Of a DNA stretch of 64,000 nt, positions 42,773-51,985 are shown in pieces (within the stretch, counting starts at the first letter, position 1; every line of letters begins with the position of its first letter). A program made the position numbers and the translations under genes. The notes below the pieces were generated by a model. That model did not search any database. It saw nothing but the letters and a program-made list of their open reading frames with translations, and was not told where the DNA came from. Source of the DNA: Methylobacterium hispanicum (lineage in GTDB: Bacteria; Pseudomonadota; Alphaproteobacteria; Rhizobiales; Beijerinckiaceae); NCBI RefSeq assembly GCF_022179285.1, contig NZ_BPQO01000002.1:186001-250000 (forward strand), read 5' to 3'.

Positions 42773-44797
42773 GTGCCTCGCCAAGGCGGTCCAAGCTCGG
42801 GACCCGCTGTGACCCTGACTGTCATCGACCGCCCCCCCCTTGGGGCATCCCTGGCCGTGCCAGGCCCATCCGACACCGACGCCGCAGCGCCGATCTTCGA
42901 GCTCCGCCGGCTGAACGCGTCCGAGCTCGTATGGTCCGCCTACGCCTCGCTCCTCCACCCGGCCGATGCCGAGGGCGTCAGCATCTACGCCTACCAGGAG
43001 GGCGACCGGACCCTGCGTACCGGGGCGAAGGGCGCCGAGGTCGTCGCCACCGTCCGCGGGTACAAGCCCCGGTTCGTCACCCTCAACGCCTTTCGGGAGA
43101 CGGTCCCCGGCTGGGCCCGCAAGAAGAACCTGACCTACACGACCGCGCCCATCTCGGCCGAGTGGAACCTCGCCACCCTGAACTCGGTCTGGGTCGAGCT
43201 CGACTTCTATAAGAAGCCCCGCTGGCGGCACCTGGCGCCCGAGCTGATGGTGCACTTCGTCCTAGAGCGGTGCGAGGAACGGGGCTTGCCCCAGCCGAGC
43301 CTCATCGTCTGCTCCGGCCGGGGGCTCTACCTGCTGTGGCTCCACGACCGGCTTCCGGCATATGGCAAGCACGGTGCCCTGTCCGTCTGGAAGGCGCTGC
43401 AGAAGGCCATCAACGATAACTTCATCGACATGGGCCGCGACATCGCCGCCATGAGCGCGACGACGAACCTGCGCGTCGCCGGCAGCAAGAACACGTTCAC
43501 GGTCGATGGCGTGAAGGTCAGCGAGACCGTTCGCATCGTGTGGCCGACGTTCGCCGACCAGATCGAGCGCTACTCGTTCTCCCGGCTGAAGGCGGAGTGC
43601 TTCACCTACACGGCCGATGAGGTGAAGGCGTTCCGCGCGGCCAAGGCCGAGGAGCGAGCCGCTCGGAAGGCCGTCCGGGAAGCCAAGCGGGCCGCTGCCG
43701 TCGCCACCCGGGAACCACCCAAGGCCCGGTCCTTCAAGCTGACCAGGGCAACCTTCCAGCGCGCCGTCATGGCCGACCTGGAGCGGCTGTTCGACGACAC
43801 ATTCGACGGCCGGCCAGTGCCCGAAGGCCAGCGCGATATCTGGCTCTATCACCTCACGACCGCTGCGGCCTGGCTCCTGGATCCGGCCGCGCTGCGGGAG
43901 GAGGTCAAGCGCCTCGCGCCCCTATGTGGCCTCTCCCCGCGCAGGGCCCTGACGCTCATGGGCTCGGTCCTGCGCAACGCCGACCGGGCCGCCAAGGGTC
44001 AGACCCGGACGCACAAGGGCCGCGCCGGTTGCGATTACCGGTACCGCACGAACCCCCGCAGGATGGTCGAGGAACTCGGCGTGACCGTCGAGAAGGCCGT
44101 GCGCCTCGACATGCGCGTCCTCGTCCCCCGGGCGCTCAAGGCGACCCGCATGGCCCAGCGCGCCGAGGCGTACCGCCGGAGCCGCGGGGCGGAGAGCCGG
44201 CGGGACCAGCAGGCCGAGCGCCTCGCCTACGGGAAGTACGCCCTGGAGCGGCGCAAGGCCGGGGTCAGCGTCGACGAGCTCGCGTTCGAGGCGCGGGCCA
44301 AGTACGGGCCGAAGAAGGGCTCGAAGTCATGGGTCGAGAAGGCGATGCGCGAGGCCCGTGCGGTCGCCCTCGGCACGCCCAAGGCCAAGCCCGGGCGCCC
44401 TCGGAAGCCCCCCGTCGAGCTCGTCGCCGTCGCACCCGAGAAAAAACCTCACGGTTCGTCACGGTCCATGACGGGTCTCGACAAGGACGTGCCTGCCGTT
44501 GTCGCGTGCGAGGCCCCGGCCTATGATGGCGACGTTCACAGCGAGCACCTCACGATGACGGACACGACGCCTGCCGAGGTCCCCGAGACCTCGGCAGGCG
44601 TTTCCGTTTGGCACGACGAGCCCGACGAACTCTTCCTCGGCCAGTTCAAGCAGTCGCTGGTGGACGGCCTTTGGCGGGAGTATCGCGTGTCCCATTGGGC
44701 CGTAGTCGACGCCGCGATGGTCGAGGGCTTCGCGAGCCTACTCGGGCTGCGTCCTGAGGAGACGCCTGGTAGTCTGGCCTGGCTCAAAACCCTGTAG
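42773..44797 (+). CDS. Primase-type plasmid/phage replication protein
   Basis: Protein of 674 residues. An archaeo-eukaryotic-primase-like core is seen near residues 138-190: VWVELDFYKKP (acidic metal-binding motif) and LIVCSGRGLYLLWLHDRLPA (the SGxG-hh motif). A charged helix (about 284-320) and a basic helical region (about 440-540) follow; the last 100 residues are acidic. Similar RepB/primase-like proteins initiate replication of plasmids and phage-plasmids. GTG at 42773 is used; GTG at 42809 is an alternative. A candidate origin lies directly upstream and an origin-like motif lies within the gene at 44448-44464. Confidence 0.72.
   Translation: MPRQGGPSSGPAVTLTVIDRPPLGASLAVPGPSDTDAAAPIFELRRLNASELVWSAYASLLHPADAEGVSIYAYQEGDRTLRTGAKGAEVVATVRGYKPRFVTLNAFRETVPGWARKKNLTYTTAPISAEWNLATLNSVWVELDFYKKPRWRHLAPELMVHFVLERCEERGLPQPSLIVCSGRGLYLLWLHDRLPAYGKHGALSVWKALQKAINDNFIDMGRDIAAMSATTNLRVAGSKNTFTVDGVKVSETVRIVWPTFADQIERYSFSRLKAECFTYTADEVKAFRAAKAEERAARKAVREAKRAAAVATREPPKARSFKLTRATFQRAVMADLERLFDDTFDGRPVPEGQRDIWLYHLTTAAAWLLDPAALREEVKRLAPLCGLSPRRALTLMGSVLRNADRAAKGQTRTHKGRAGCDYRYRTNPRRMVEELGVTVEKAVRLDMRVLVPRALKATRMAQRAEAYRRSRGAESRRDQQAERLAYGKYALERRKAGVSVDELAFEARAKYGPKKGSKSWVEKAMREARAVALGTPKAKPGRPRKPPVELVAVAPEKKPHGSSRSMTGLDKDVPAVVACEAPAYDGDVHSEHLTMTDTTPAEVPETSAGVSVWHDEPDELFLGQFKQSLVDGLWREYRVSHWAVVDAAMVEGFASLLGLRPEETPGSLAWLKTL
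44448..44464 (+). repeat. Iteron-like copy of the origin motif inside the rep gene
   Basis: CTCACGGTTCGTCACGG; differs by one base from 42621-42637 beside the inverted repeat. A weaker copy (CTCACGATGACGG) is near 44548. Confidence 0.5.
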
Positions 44798-44836
44798 CCT
44801 GGAACGGGACACGGGTGGCAGGGCACCTTGCCGGGC

Positions 44837-45715
44837 ATGGCCAACAGCTTCGACATGGCGGTCCTGTCCGACCTGGGCGCGCAGCTTGCCGCTTGGGAGG
44901 ACGCATACGTCTCGGCGGTGGGATTCGAGAAATACCGCCGCGCCTCGGCATGGGCGGCGTCCGAGGCCGCCAAGACGGTCGCGACCCGGATGCGCGCGGC
45001 GACCGCCGAGGTCATCGACCGCCCGACGCCGTGGATCGGGCGCGCCTGGCAGTACACGCGCGCCCTGAGCCGGGGCTCGGGCGACGCGGTCTCGGCCGAC
45101 GCGTTCGCCCTCGACGACCAGAGCGTGGTGCTCAAGTTCCTGATGGGGGACGGGCCAAGGACGCGCTTGCCCGGCGACGTCGGCCTGGCGCGTGAACGCA
45201 TCCTGGTGCCGAACTGGCGCGCGCTGGAGGCGACGCAGGGGATCAAGCCGAACAAGCACGGCAACTTGCCGGGTGGCGTCGCGGCCAGGCTCAAGCGCGA
45301 GGCGGCCGGGACGGTGGCGCGGCGCCGCGTTCGAGGGCGATGGGGCGTCTACGAGAGCGAGCTCCCGGTCGGCGGATCGCACATCATGGGGTACATCGCC
45401 CGACCCCCCAGGGTGAAGAAGCCGGTCGGGAAGAACGGGCGCATGATCTGGGTGAACCAGGGCCGGCCGCGCCTGCTTCTCGCCGCCATCCCACAGGCGA
45501 CCTACCGGCCGATCCTCCAACAAAAGTGGGTCGAGGCCCAACGGGAGGCGCTCGCCGCCGTCTCTGGGACCGTGGCGGCTCAGCTTGAGGAGAACCTGCG
45601 CCACGCCGTCGAGCGCGCCCGCCTCGATCAAGCCGCCCTCTATTGGGCGCTGGAGGCGATCCAGCGCACTGGCGCCAGCGGCCGCGAGGACCAGACCCGA
45701 GCCCTCCTGGCATAG
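44837..45715 (+). CDS. Hypothetical phage-like protein, 292 aa
   Basis: Last recognisable gene of the island. The N-terminal third is helical (AVLSDLGAQLAAWEDAYVSA; RASAWAASEAAKTVATRMRA) and the middle holds WIGRAWQYTRAL and HIMGYIARPPRVKKPVG with several basic residues; the end is helical again. This layout resembles small minor tail/structural proteins of phages, but no family could be confirmed. ATG at 44837 was chosen over a TTG at 44828. Confidence 0.45.
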   Translation: MANSFDMAVLSDLGAQLAAWEDAYVSAVGFEKYRRASAWAASEAAKTVATRMRAATAEVIDRPTPWIGRAWQYTRALSRGSGDAVSADAFALDDQSVVLKFLMGDGPRTRLPGDVGLARERILVPNWRALEATQGIKPNKHGNLPGGVAARLKREAAGTVARRRVRGRWGVYESELPVGGSHIMGYIARPPRVKKPVGKNGRMIWVNQGRPRLLLAAIPQATYRPILQQKWVEAQREALAAVSGTVAAQLEENLRHAVERARLDQAALYWALEAIQRTGASGREDQTRALLA

Positions 45716-46314
45716 CCCCACGCCCTACTCGCCACGGCTGGCTGATGCGCCTGATCGTGACCGCGCCGGATTTTCGGACAAGTAGACTTTTTCCACTTCT
45801 GCTGCAGGTCAGGAATTCGCAACCCCTTTGCTCAGCTGTACGCCATCAGCGGACATTTGGGCGAGACCAACGGAATGATCGCTTAGAGCCTTACCGCTAC
45901 CGCCGAGACGGAATGGTTGGTCCAGTGGCCACAACGTCCTGAGATACGGGCACACTGGCGACGGCGACCCGTCAGCCGCGTAAGGCGTTGGATTTCCTGT
46001 CAATCGCCGCCTTGGATGTCGTATGCCGGAAAGGCTTCGCCATGCCGTATCAGATCTGTTCCGTGCCCCATCTCCGGCCGGCTTTAACGGAGGGGCGCTG
46101 CACCGAACGGGTCAAGCTAACGGAAGTCGGAAATCGGAGACCTTCTCGGATGGCGGCGCGTCCGCCGCCTCCAGCATCAGGCCGCTTTCCCTCGGGGGAC
46201 ACATTGCATTTCTCATTCAACCCAGCGGACAACGCCCGCCCGTCTGGGCCGTCCCGGGGCACGCCGACGTTACATCCGTGCGGCAATAGACGCATACTGC
46301 CCTGTGCCGGCGCC
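45716..46314. other. Gene-free region, probable right boundary of the island
   Basis: About 600 bases without a convincing gene on either strand and with visibly lower G+C than the neighbours (for example 45775-45830). It contains AGCGGACATT (45849-45858), whose complement occurs in the similar gap at 52757-53144. No copy of the tRNA-Val 3' end was found. Confidence 0.45.
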
Positions 46315-47226
46315 TCACGGCCCGCCACGGGCCGGCATCAGGTACAAATAGGCGAGGCTCGGCAGCCGCGCCCTCAGGCGACCGTGCGCCTCGTTGAGGA
46401 CGGCGTCCCGATCCTCGGCCGAGGTCCCGTCGCGAAAGGACAGGACCATGGCCAACACCACGCTGTCGGTCCCGATCTGCAGGCTGCGCACGTCCTCGAT
46501 CCGCGCGATCCGACCGTCCTGCGCGACGAGGTCCCGTGCCTTGGCCAGGAGCCCCGCGGAGGCGCTCTCGCCGATGAGCAGGCTGCGCGTCTCGCGCGCG
46601 AGCACGACCGCCACGCCGACGAGCAGCACGCCGATGGCGAACGAGGCCACGCCGTCCGCGCGGGGCTCGTCGAACCCCACGGATACCGCCACACCGGCGG
46701 CGGCCACCACCAGGCCGATCAGGGCCGCGCCGTCCTCCAGGATGACGGTGAAGGTGCTCGGGTCCTTGGAGCGGCGCAGCGCCGACCACATCCCGACGTC
46801 GGCGTGCCGCCGGCGCATCTCCCGCCATGCCACGCGGAACGAGTAGCCCTCGAACACGACCGCGAGGCCGAGCACGGTGAAGTTCACCCAGGCATCCCTG
46901 ATCGGCTCGGGATGCCGGATCTTCTCGACGCCCTCGTAGATGGCGAAGGCCCCGCCGAGGCTGAAGATCAGCAGGGCGACGACGAAGGACCAGAAATACA
47001 GCTCCAGGCCGTAGCCGAACGGATGGGCCTCGTCGGGCGGCCGCTTCGCCCGGTGCATGCCGTAGAGCAGGAGCCCCTGGTCGACCGTGTCGACGAGCGA
47101 GTGCAGCGCCTCGGTGAACATGGCGCTCGACCCAGTGTAGAGCGCCGCGCCGAACTTGGTCACGGCGATGGCGAGGTTGCCGCCGAGCGCGGCGTAGACG
47201 ACGGTCGTCGAGCCGTCCCGTTTCAT
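46315..47226 (-). CDS. Cation diffusion facilitator (CDF) family transporter
   Basis: Membrane protein of 303 residues. Six hydrophobic segments with the CDF signature GSSAMFTEALHSLVDTVDQG (about 31-50, His/Asp metal ligands in the helix-2 HSxxD) and a second in FDEPRADGVASFAIGVLL (helix-5 DxxxS variant). A cytoplasmic C-terminal domain of about 90 residues follows (IARIEDVRSLQIGTDSVVLA). CDF proteins export Zn2+, Fe2+, Co2+ or Mn2+ by H+ exchange. It is 56 bases from the antiporter gene on the same strand. Confidence 0.85.
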   Translation of the reverse strand: MKRDGSTTVVYAALGGNLAIAVTKFGAALYTGSSAMFTEALHSLVDTVDQGLLLYGMHRAKRPPDEAHPFGYGLELYFWSFVVALLIFSLGGAFAIYEGVEKIRHPEPIRDAWVNFTVLGLAVVFEGYSFRVAWREMRRRHADVGMWSALRRSKDPSTFTVILEDGAALIGLVVAAAGVAVSVGFDEPRADGVASFAIGVLLVGVAVVLARETRSLLIGESASAGLLAKARDLVAQDGRIARIEDVRSLQIGTDSVVLAMVLSFRDGTSAEDRDAVLNEAHGRLRARLPSLAYLYLMPARGGP

Positions 47227-47282
47227 GGGTGGTACTCCGGAGGGGCGGGTTGACGGGAGGCGGCGCGGCCGAACCGCTCCCG

Positions 47283-48554
47283 TCAGGCGGCATCCCGCCC
47301 CGGCATATCCTTGAGCGTCCGGCGTGCCACCATGCCCAGCGTCGAGCCCTGGACGACGATGGTGAACAGCACCACCGCGTAGGTCGCCGCGAGGATGGCC
47401 GGCTTGGCGTCGCTCTCGGGGACGGACAGGGCCAGCGCCACGGAGATGCCGCCGCGCACGCCCGCCCAGGTCAGGAACGGCACGTTGCGCGCCGAGAGGT
47501 TGCCGCCCCACCGGAAGGCGAGGAGCGGCGTCGAGACCGCCGCGAGCCGCGCGGCCAGCACGATGGGGACGGCGCACGCGGCGAGGACGAGCCCGCCGGC
47601 CTCGAAGCGCAGCACGAGGACCTCCAGGCCGATGAGCAGGAACAGAACCGAGTTCAGCACCTCGTCGATCAGGGTCCAGAGCGAGGACACGTACCCTTGC
47701 GTCTCCTCGCTCATCGCGTCGCGCGGCGCCCGGTCGCCGACGAGCAGCCCCGCCGCGACCACCGCGAGCGGGCCGCTGAAGTGGAGCTTCTGCGCGAGCG
47801 CGTAGGTGCCGGCGACAAGCGCGAGGGTGATCAGCACCTCCACGGGGAAGTCGTCGATGGCCCGCATGGCGCGGTAGGCGACGTAGCCGGTGGCCACGCC
47901 GAGGACGAGCCCGCCGCCGGCCTCCTGCAGGAGCAGGCGGGCGACGCCGCCGGCGCTCGTGGCCTCGCCGCCCGACCCGGCGGCGAACGCGACGAGGACC
48001 GTGAACAGCACGATGCCGATGCCGTCGTTGAACAGGGCCTCGCCCTGCATCTCGACCTCCAGGGCCTCGGGCACCCGCACGTTCTTCAAGGTGGCCAGTA
48101 CCGCGACCGGGTCGGTCGGGCTGATCAGCGCGCCGAACACGAGGGCCCAGGCGAGGGGGACGGGCTGGCCGAGGGCGTCGGCCGCGAACCAGAAGGCGCC
48201 TCCGACGATGGCCGTCGAGATCACCGTGCCGACGAGGGCGAGCGTCGCCACCGCCCAAGCCCGGTCGCGCAGTGCCCGCAGGTCCAGGCTCATGGCGCCG
48301 GCGAACAGCAGGAAGGCCAGCATGCCGTTCATCACCACGTCGGTGAAGTCGACTTGGCGGAGGACTTGCGTCAGATCCTCGTAGAGGTGCTGCCGGGGGA
48401 AGGCGAGGTCGAGGCCGACGAGGGCGAGCGAGGCGAGCAGCCCCATCACCAGCAGCCCGATGGTGTGCGGCAGCCGCAGGAATCGGTGGTTCAGCCAGCC
48501 GAACAGGGCCGACAGGGTCAGCAGCAAGGCTGCGAGGTCGAAGATGGAGATCAC
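47283..48554 (-). CDS. CPA1-family Na+/H+ antiporter
   Basis: Membrane protein of about 423 residues with 11-12 hydrophobic segments. Ion-binding motifs are clear: GALISPTDPVAVLATLK (helix 5) and EGEALFNDGIGIVLF-like EMQGEALFNDGIGIVLF (helix 6, two Asp). The late segment WAGVRGGISVALALSVP is the family's Arg-containing helix. It exchanges Na+ (or K+) for H+ in pH and salt homeostasis. GTG at 48554 (VISIFDLAALL) is preferred; an in-frame TTG at 48611 would add 19 basic residues. Confidence 0.88.
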   Translation of the reverse strand: MISIFDLAALLLTLSALFGWLNHRFLRLPHTIGLLVMGLLASLALVGLDLAFPRQHLYEDLTQVLRQVDFTDVVMNGMLAFLLFAGAMSLDLRALRDRAWAVATLALVGTVISTAIVGGAFWFAADALGQPVPLAWALVFGALISPTDPVAVLATLKNVRVPEALEVEMQGEALFNDGIGIVLFTVLVAFAAGSGGEATSAGGVARLLLQEAGGGLVLGVATGYVAYRAMRAIDDFPVEVLITLALVAGTYALAQKLHFSGPLAVVAAGLLVGDRAPRDAMSEETQGYVSSLWTLIDEVLNSVLFLLIGLEVLVLRFEAGGLVLAACAVPIVLAARLAAVSTPLLAFRWGGNLSARNVPFLTWAGVRGGISVALALSVPESDAKPAILAATYAVVLFTIVVQGSTLGMVARRTLKDMPGRDAA

Positions 48555-48706
48555 GGCCGTCCCCCGCCCAGGCCGCAGGCGGTGCGGGGGCTTCTTGGTA
48601 AGTAGGCTCAACGCGCCTGCACCCGTTCGGTCGCGCCGACGACCGAGAGCAACGCTTCGGCGGCGACGACGTCCCCGGTCTCCCGCGGCGGCTTAGGCGT
48701 ATGAGC

Positions 48707-48880
48707 TCAGGGTGGTGGTCCGAGCCGAAGGCGCCGAGGCATTCGACCGAGACCGCCGCGAAACCGCCCTCTTGGGAGCAGCCGTTCCGCCCACCATTCG
48801 GTCGGAACCGGCGAGACGACGCTCGCGGTCGCGAGGGTCCCGGCGAGCACGGTCACGGTGACGCGTGCGAGCGCCGTCAT
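48707..48880 (-). CDS. Possible small secreted protein, 57 aa
   Basis: Frame overlapping the YetF stop (ATGA). The first 25 residues look like a signal peptide (MTALARVTVTVLAGTLATAS) and the rest is Arg/Pro-rich. Translational coupling is the main support. Confidence 0.35.
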   Translation of the reverse strand: MTALARVTVTVLAGTLATASVVSPVPTEWWAERLLPRGRFRGGLGRMPRRLRLGPPP

Positions 48881-49404
48881 GAGCGGGACCGGTCCGTGCC
48901 CGGCCGCGCGACGCCGTCCAGCCCGTCCCCACGCCCGGACAGGGCCTTCAGCACGCTGATCGACCCGTCGGTCTCAAGCACCACCGCGGCGGCCTGCGAG
49001 AGGTCGTCGAGCCCCTCGGAGCGCAACGCCGCGAGGACGTCGTCCCGGGTCATGCGCTGGCGGCGCATCGCGCCCTCGATCAGACGCCCGTCATGGGCGA
49101 GCAGCGTCGGCTCCGCCTTGACCAGCGCCTTGACCCTGGGCGTGCGCACGCTCGACCACGTGATCAGGAACTGGAGCCCGATCAACGTCGCCAGGGCAAG
49201 CACGCCCTCCAAGAGCGCCACCGACTTGGTCAGCACGATGGAAGACAACGTCGAGCCGAGCGCCACGGTCACGACGAGGTCGAAGGCGTTGAGCTTGGTC
49301 AGGGTGCGCTTGCCGGAGATCCTGAGGAACAGGATGAGCGCCAGGTAGGCCAGCGGCCCGACGACCAAGACCCGGAGCAGGCCGTGCCAAGTGTCGAAGA
49401 ACAT
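48877..49404 (-). CDS. YetF/DUF421-family membrane protein
   Basis: Protein of 175 residues with three N-terminal hydrophobic segments and a cytoplasmic C-terminal domain. The family signature FLRISGKRTLTKLNAFDLVV (about 26-45) and LVTVALGSTLSS are clear, and the soluble part has the LLAHDGRLIEGAMRRQRMTR pattern. In Bacillus relatives act in spore/stress physiology; the molecular role is unknown. Starts 91 bases from the divergent/convergent neighbours at 49496. Confidence 0.88.
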   Translation of the reverse strand: MFFDTWHGLLRVLVVGPLAYLALILFLRISGKRTLTKLNAFDLVVTVALGSTLSSIVLTKSVALLEGVLALATLIGLQFLITWSSVRTPRVKALVKAEPTLLAHDGRLIEGAMRRQRMTRDDVLAALRSEGLDDLSQAAAVVLETDGSISVLKALSGRGDGLDGVARPGTDRSRS

Positions 49405-49495
49405 CGACCGGGACCTTTCGGATCGTCGACCGTGGGCTGCGCTACCGCGTCGGGCAAGTTGGGACGCCGGCCCGCACGGGCGCGGGAGCCGGCCG

Positions 49496-49870
49496 TCAGC
49501 GCATGTCCTTGGGCAGGTGCTTGACCGGGTTCGTCCCGCCTCCCTCGCCCTTGCCCTGGACCGTCGCCTCGGACTGCATCACGTCTGTTGAGGATTGGAT
49601 GGCGCTCGGCGGGGCGACCTGGCCGGACGACTGGTCGCGCGGCGCGGCGCCGTTGCCCTTCACCGTCGACGTTCCGGACGGAAGGGTCCCGGCCGTCGGC
49701 TGGTCGATGGCGCTCCTGGCCGACTGCGCGGCGGCCGGCGGCGCCGAAGCCACGACCCCCGAGAGTACGGCGGCGGCAAGCAGGATGGCCGCGGTACGAC
49801 CGGAAGGGAGAAGTCGATGGGCGGTCGCCAAGATGCCTCGCTCCGTTTCATACGCCCGTGCGACGGGCAT
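49496..49870 (-). CDS. Hypothetical secreted protein, 124 aa
   Basis: Begins MPVARAYETERGILATAHRL followed by a hydrophobic core (AAILLAAAVLSGVVASAPPA) and signal-peptidase-like site AAAQS near residue 48. The mature part is Ser/Thr/Gly-rich and probably unstructured, ending in NPVKHLPKDMR. Start ATG at 49870. Function unknown. Confidence 0.5.
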   Translation of the reverse strand: MPVARAYETERGILATAHRLLPSGRTAAILLAAAVLSGVVASAPPAAAQSARSAIDQPTAGTLPSGTSTVKGNGAAPRDQSSGQVAPPSAIQSSTDVMQSEATVQGKGEGGGTNPVKHLPKDMR

Positions 49871-50136
49871 GCCAGATTGCAAGCATTCCCCCCACGGCTT
49901 GGTTCCTGGCGGGGCGAGACGTGAAACCCCGCCGGCCCGCACCCAGCCAGTCGAAGGCGGCGTTCCGGTCGCACCTGGCCGGGGGCGGTAGGTCCCGCAT
50001 GGATGAACCGCCGCTGAACGGTTTCCGGAATCGCACGTTACCGACCGCGATCACGCGTCCGAGGGGGACGCGCCGCAGCCCTCCGCCGACGGGCACAGGC
50101 CCGACCGCCGGAGGCGTGGCTCAAGGAGTTTCCAGC

Positions 50137-50598
50137 GTGAAGAAGACCGTCCTCGCCGCACTCGCCGTCGCCTGCATGTCCGTGCCTGCCCTGGCCCAGA
50201 CGACGCCGACGGCGCCGCCCCCCGGCACGGCGATGCCCGCCGCCACCGACGCCGGCACCGGCATGAAGATGGCCGACACCGCGACGGTGAAGCTGAAGTA
50301 CGTGACGGTGAAGCCCGCCGACGTGATGTCGTCCAAGCTCGTCGGCACCACCGTCTACAACAACAAGAACGAGACCGTCGGCGAGGTCGAGGACCTCGTG
50401 ATCGAGAACGGCAAGACGCTGACCGGCGTCGTCGTCAGCGTCGGCGGCTTCCTCGGGCTTGGCGAGAGCTACGTCGTGCTCGACCCATCCACGTTGGCCA
50501 TCAGCAACAAGGACGGCAAGTGGGCGGTCCACGCCGACACCGACAAGGACACCCTGAAGAACGCGCCGAAGTTCGAATACTCGAAGAAGAAGAGCTGA
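50137..50598 (+). CDS. PRC-barrel domain protein, secreted
   Basis: Protein of 153 residues with signal peptide (MKKTVLAALAVACMSVPALA, cleavage after ALA-Q). A Thr/Pro/Ala linker is followed by a PRC-barrel (about 65-140): SSKLVGTTVYNNKNETVGEV, EDLVIENGKTLTGVVVSVGG, FLGLGESYVVLD. A strong ribosome binding site (AAGGAG) precedes the GTG start. In Rhizobiales such periplasmic proteins are stress-related. Co-directional with the next small gene (27-base gap). Confidence 0.85.
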   Translation: MKKTVLAALAVACMSVPALAQTTPTAPPPGTAMPAATDAGTGMKMADTATVKLKYVTVKPADVMSSKLVGTTVYNNKNETVGEVEDLVIENGKTLTGVVVSVGGFLGLGESYVVLDPSTLAISNKDGKWAVHADTDKDTLKNAPKFEYSKKKS

Positions 50599-50624
50599 AC
50601 CGACACATCGAAGGAGAGCTTACC

Positions 50625-50909
50625 ATGAAGCATACCGTCCTCGCCGCGGCGCTGCTGGCCGGCCTCGGCCTCGCCGCCTCGACCCTGCCGTCGTCGGCCC
50701 TTCCCATGAACGCCGCCGGCGTCACGGCCCCGAACGGCAGCGACGTCGTCCATGTCCGCATGTCACGTCGCGAGATGCGACGCCATCGCATGATGCGCCA
50801 TCGCCACATGCGGCAGGGTTCGGCCAGTCGCGGCAACGCCGGCATGCCCTCGCGCAGCAGGTTCGGCGGGCAGCAGTACGGCCAGACCACCGGCGGCCCG
50901 CGGCGCTGA
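50625..50909 (+). CDS. Small secreted basic protein, 94 aa
   Basis: Signal peptide (MKHTVLAAALLAGLGLAAST), then a mature part with a striking basic/His/Met stretch (MSRREMRRHRMMRHRHMRQG). Ribosome binding site AAGGAGAG before the ATG. The His/Met cluster could bind metal or act as a Met oxidation sink; this is inference. Confidence 0.6.
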   Translation: MKHTVLAAALLAGLGLAASTLPSSALPMNAAGVTAPNGSDVVHVRMSRREMRRHRMMRHRHMRQGSASRGNAGMPSRSRFGGQQYGQTTGGPRR

Positions 50910-50929
50910 CCCTGGAACTCGACCGCTCC

Positions 50930-50947
50930 GCGGCGGTTAAACGCCGC
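50930..50947. terminator. Short hairpin GCGGCG-N6-CGCCGC
   Basis: Six-base stem around GTTAAA after the basic secreted protein gene. No T-run; possible terminator. Confidence 0.35.
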
Positions 50948-51016
50948 CGCGGGTGACCATGCGCCGCCGGATGGCCCGACCGCCTCCGGCGGCTTTCCCT
51001 TGCTCCCTGGTACACC

Positions 51017-51976
51017 ATGATCTTTTCCGAAGCGCTCGGGCGGCTCGAAGAACTCGGTCGCTCGGCCGTGGCCCTCTTGCCGGGGCTCGCCGTCGCCGTC
51101 GTCCTGTTCGGTCTCGGCCTGCTCGTCGCCCGCTTGGTTCGCGCCGCCGTGCGCCGGGCGGCCGCGATGCGCGACGCTTCGCCGGGCTCGGCGGCGGTGC
51201 TGGGCCGCATCGCGGGCGGCGTGACCGTCCTCGTGTCCTTCCTGGTGGCCGCGTCCGTGGCCTTCCCGTCGGTCTCGGCTGCCGACCTGTTCAACCTGCT
51301 TGGCATCGGCGGCGTCGCCATCGGCTTCGCCTTCCGCGACGTCCTCCAGAACCTGCTCGCCGGCATCCTGATCCTGCTGACCCGCCCCTTCGTCATCGGC
51401 GACCAGATCCGGGCCGGCTCGCACGAGGGCACCGTCGAGGACGTCTGGGTGCGGGCCACGGTCTTGCGCACCTACGACAACCAGCGGGTGCTGATCCCGA
51501 ACGCCACGCTGTTCGTCGACAAGATCACGGTCATTACCGCGCACGAGAAGCGCCGCCTCGCCTTCCCGTTGACCATCGGCAACGGTGACGACATCCGCGA
51601 GGCGCGCCGGGTCATCGTCGAGGCGCTGAGGGGCACCGAGGGCGTGCTGGCCGACCCGCCGCCCGAGGCCCTGGTCACGGGCCTGGGCGCCGCCGGCGTC
51701 GACATGACCGCCCGGTTGTGGATCGACCCGCCCCGGCGGCGCGACGCGGTCGACGCCCTCGACCACGCCATCGCCAACGTGAAGGACGCGCTCACCGCCG
51801 CCGGCATCGACCTGCCGTACCCGACCAGCCAGGTGCTGTTCCACGACCAGACCGAGGAGACCGACGGCGACCGGACAAGGCAGCGCGAGGGCTGGCCCGC
51901 CGGCCGGAATCTCCCGCGGGCGCGTTGGCAGGTCATGCGGGAGGAGAAGGCGGCTGACGGGGAGGAACGCGCGTGA
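51017..51976 (+). CDS. Small-conductance mechanosensitive channel (MscS family)
   Basis: Membrane protein of 319 residues. Three N-terminal helices, then the pore helix and beta-domain signature GIGGVAIGFAFRDVLQNLLA and FVIGDQIRAGSHEGTVEDVW, then the typical NARLF-like NQRVLIPNATLFVDKI. The C-terminal alpha-beta domain follows to about residue 275, and the last 40 residues are charged. It releases solutes under osmotic downshock. Convergent with the K+ channel gene. Confidence 0.9.
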   Translation: MIFSEALGRLEELGRSAVALLPGLAVAVVLFGLGLLVARLVRAAVRRAAAMRDASPGSAAVLGRIAGGVTVLVSFLVAASVAFPSVSAADLFNLLGIGGVAIGFAFRDVLQNLLAGILILLTRPFVIGDQIRAGSHEGTVEDVWVRATVLRTYDNQRVLIPNATLFVDKITVITAHEKRRLAFPLTIGNGDDIREARRVIVEALRGTEGVLADPPPEALVTGLGAAGVDMTARLWIDPPRRRDAVDALDHAIANVKDALTAAGIDLPYPTSQVLFHDQTEETDGDRTRQREGWPAGRNLPRARWQVMREEKAADGEERA

Positions 51977-51985
51977 GCGCCCGCT

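Noticed and set aside
45988..47253. Long plus-strand frame across the gap and CDF gene
   Set aside because: Mostly the complement of the CDF transporter gene; the part in the gap has no motif or start signal.
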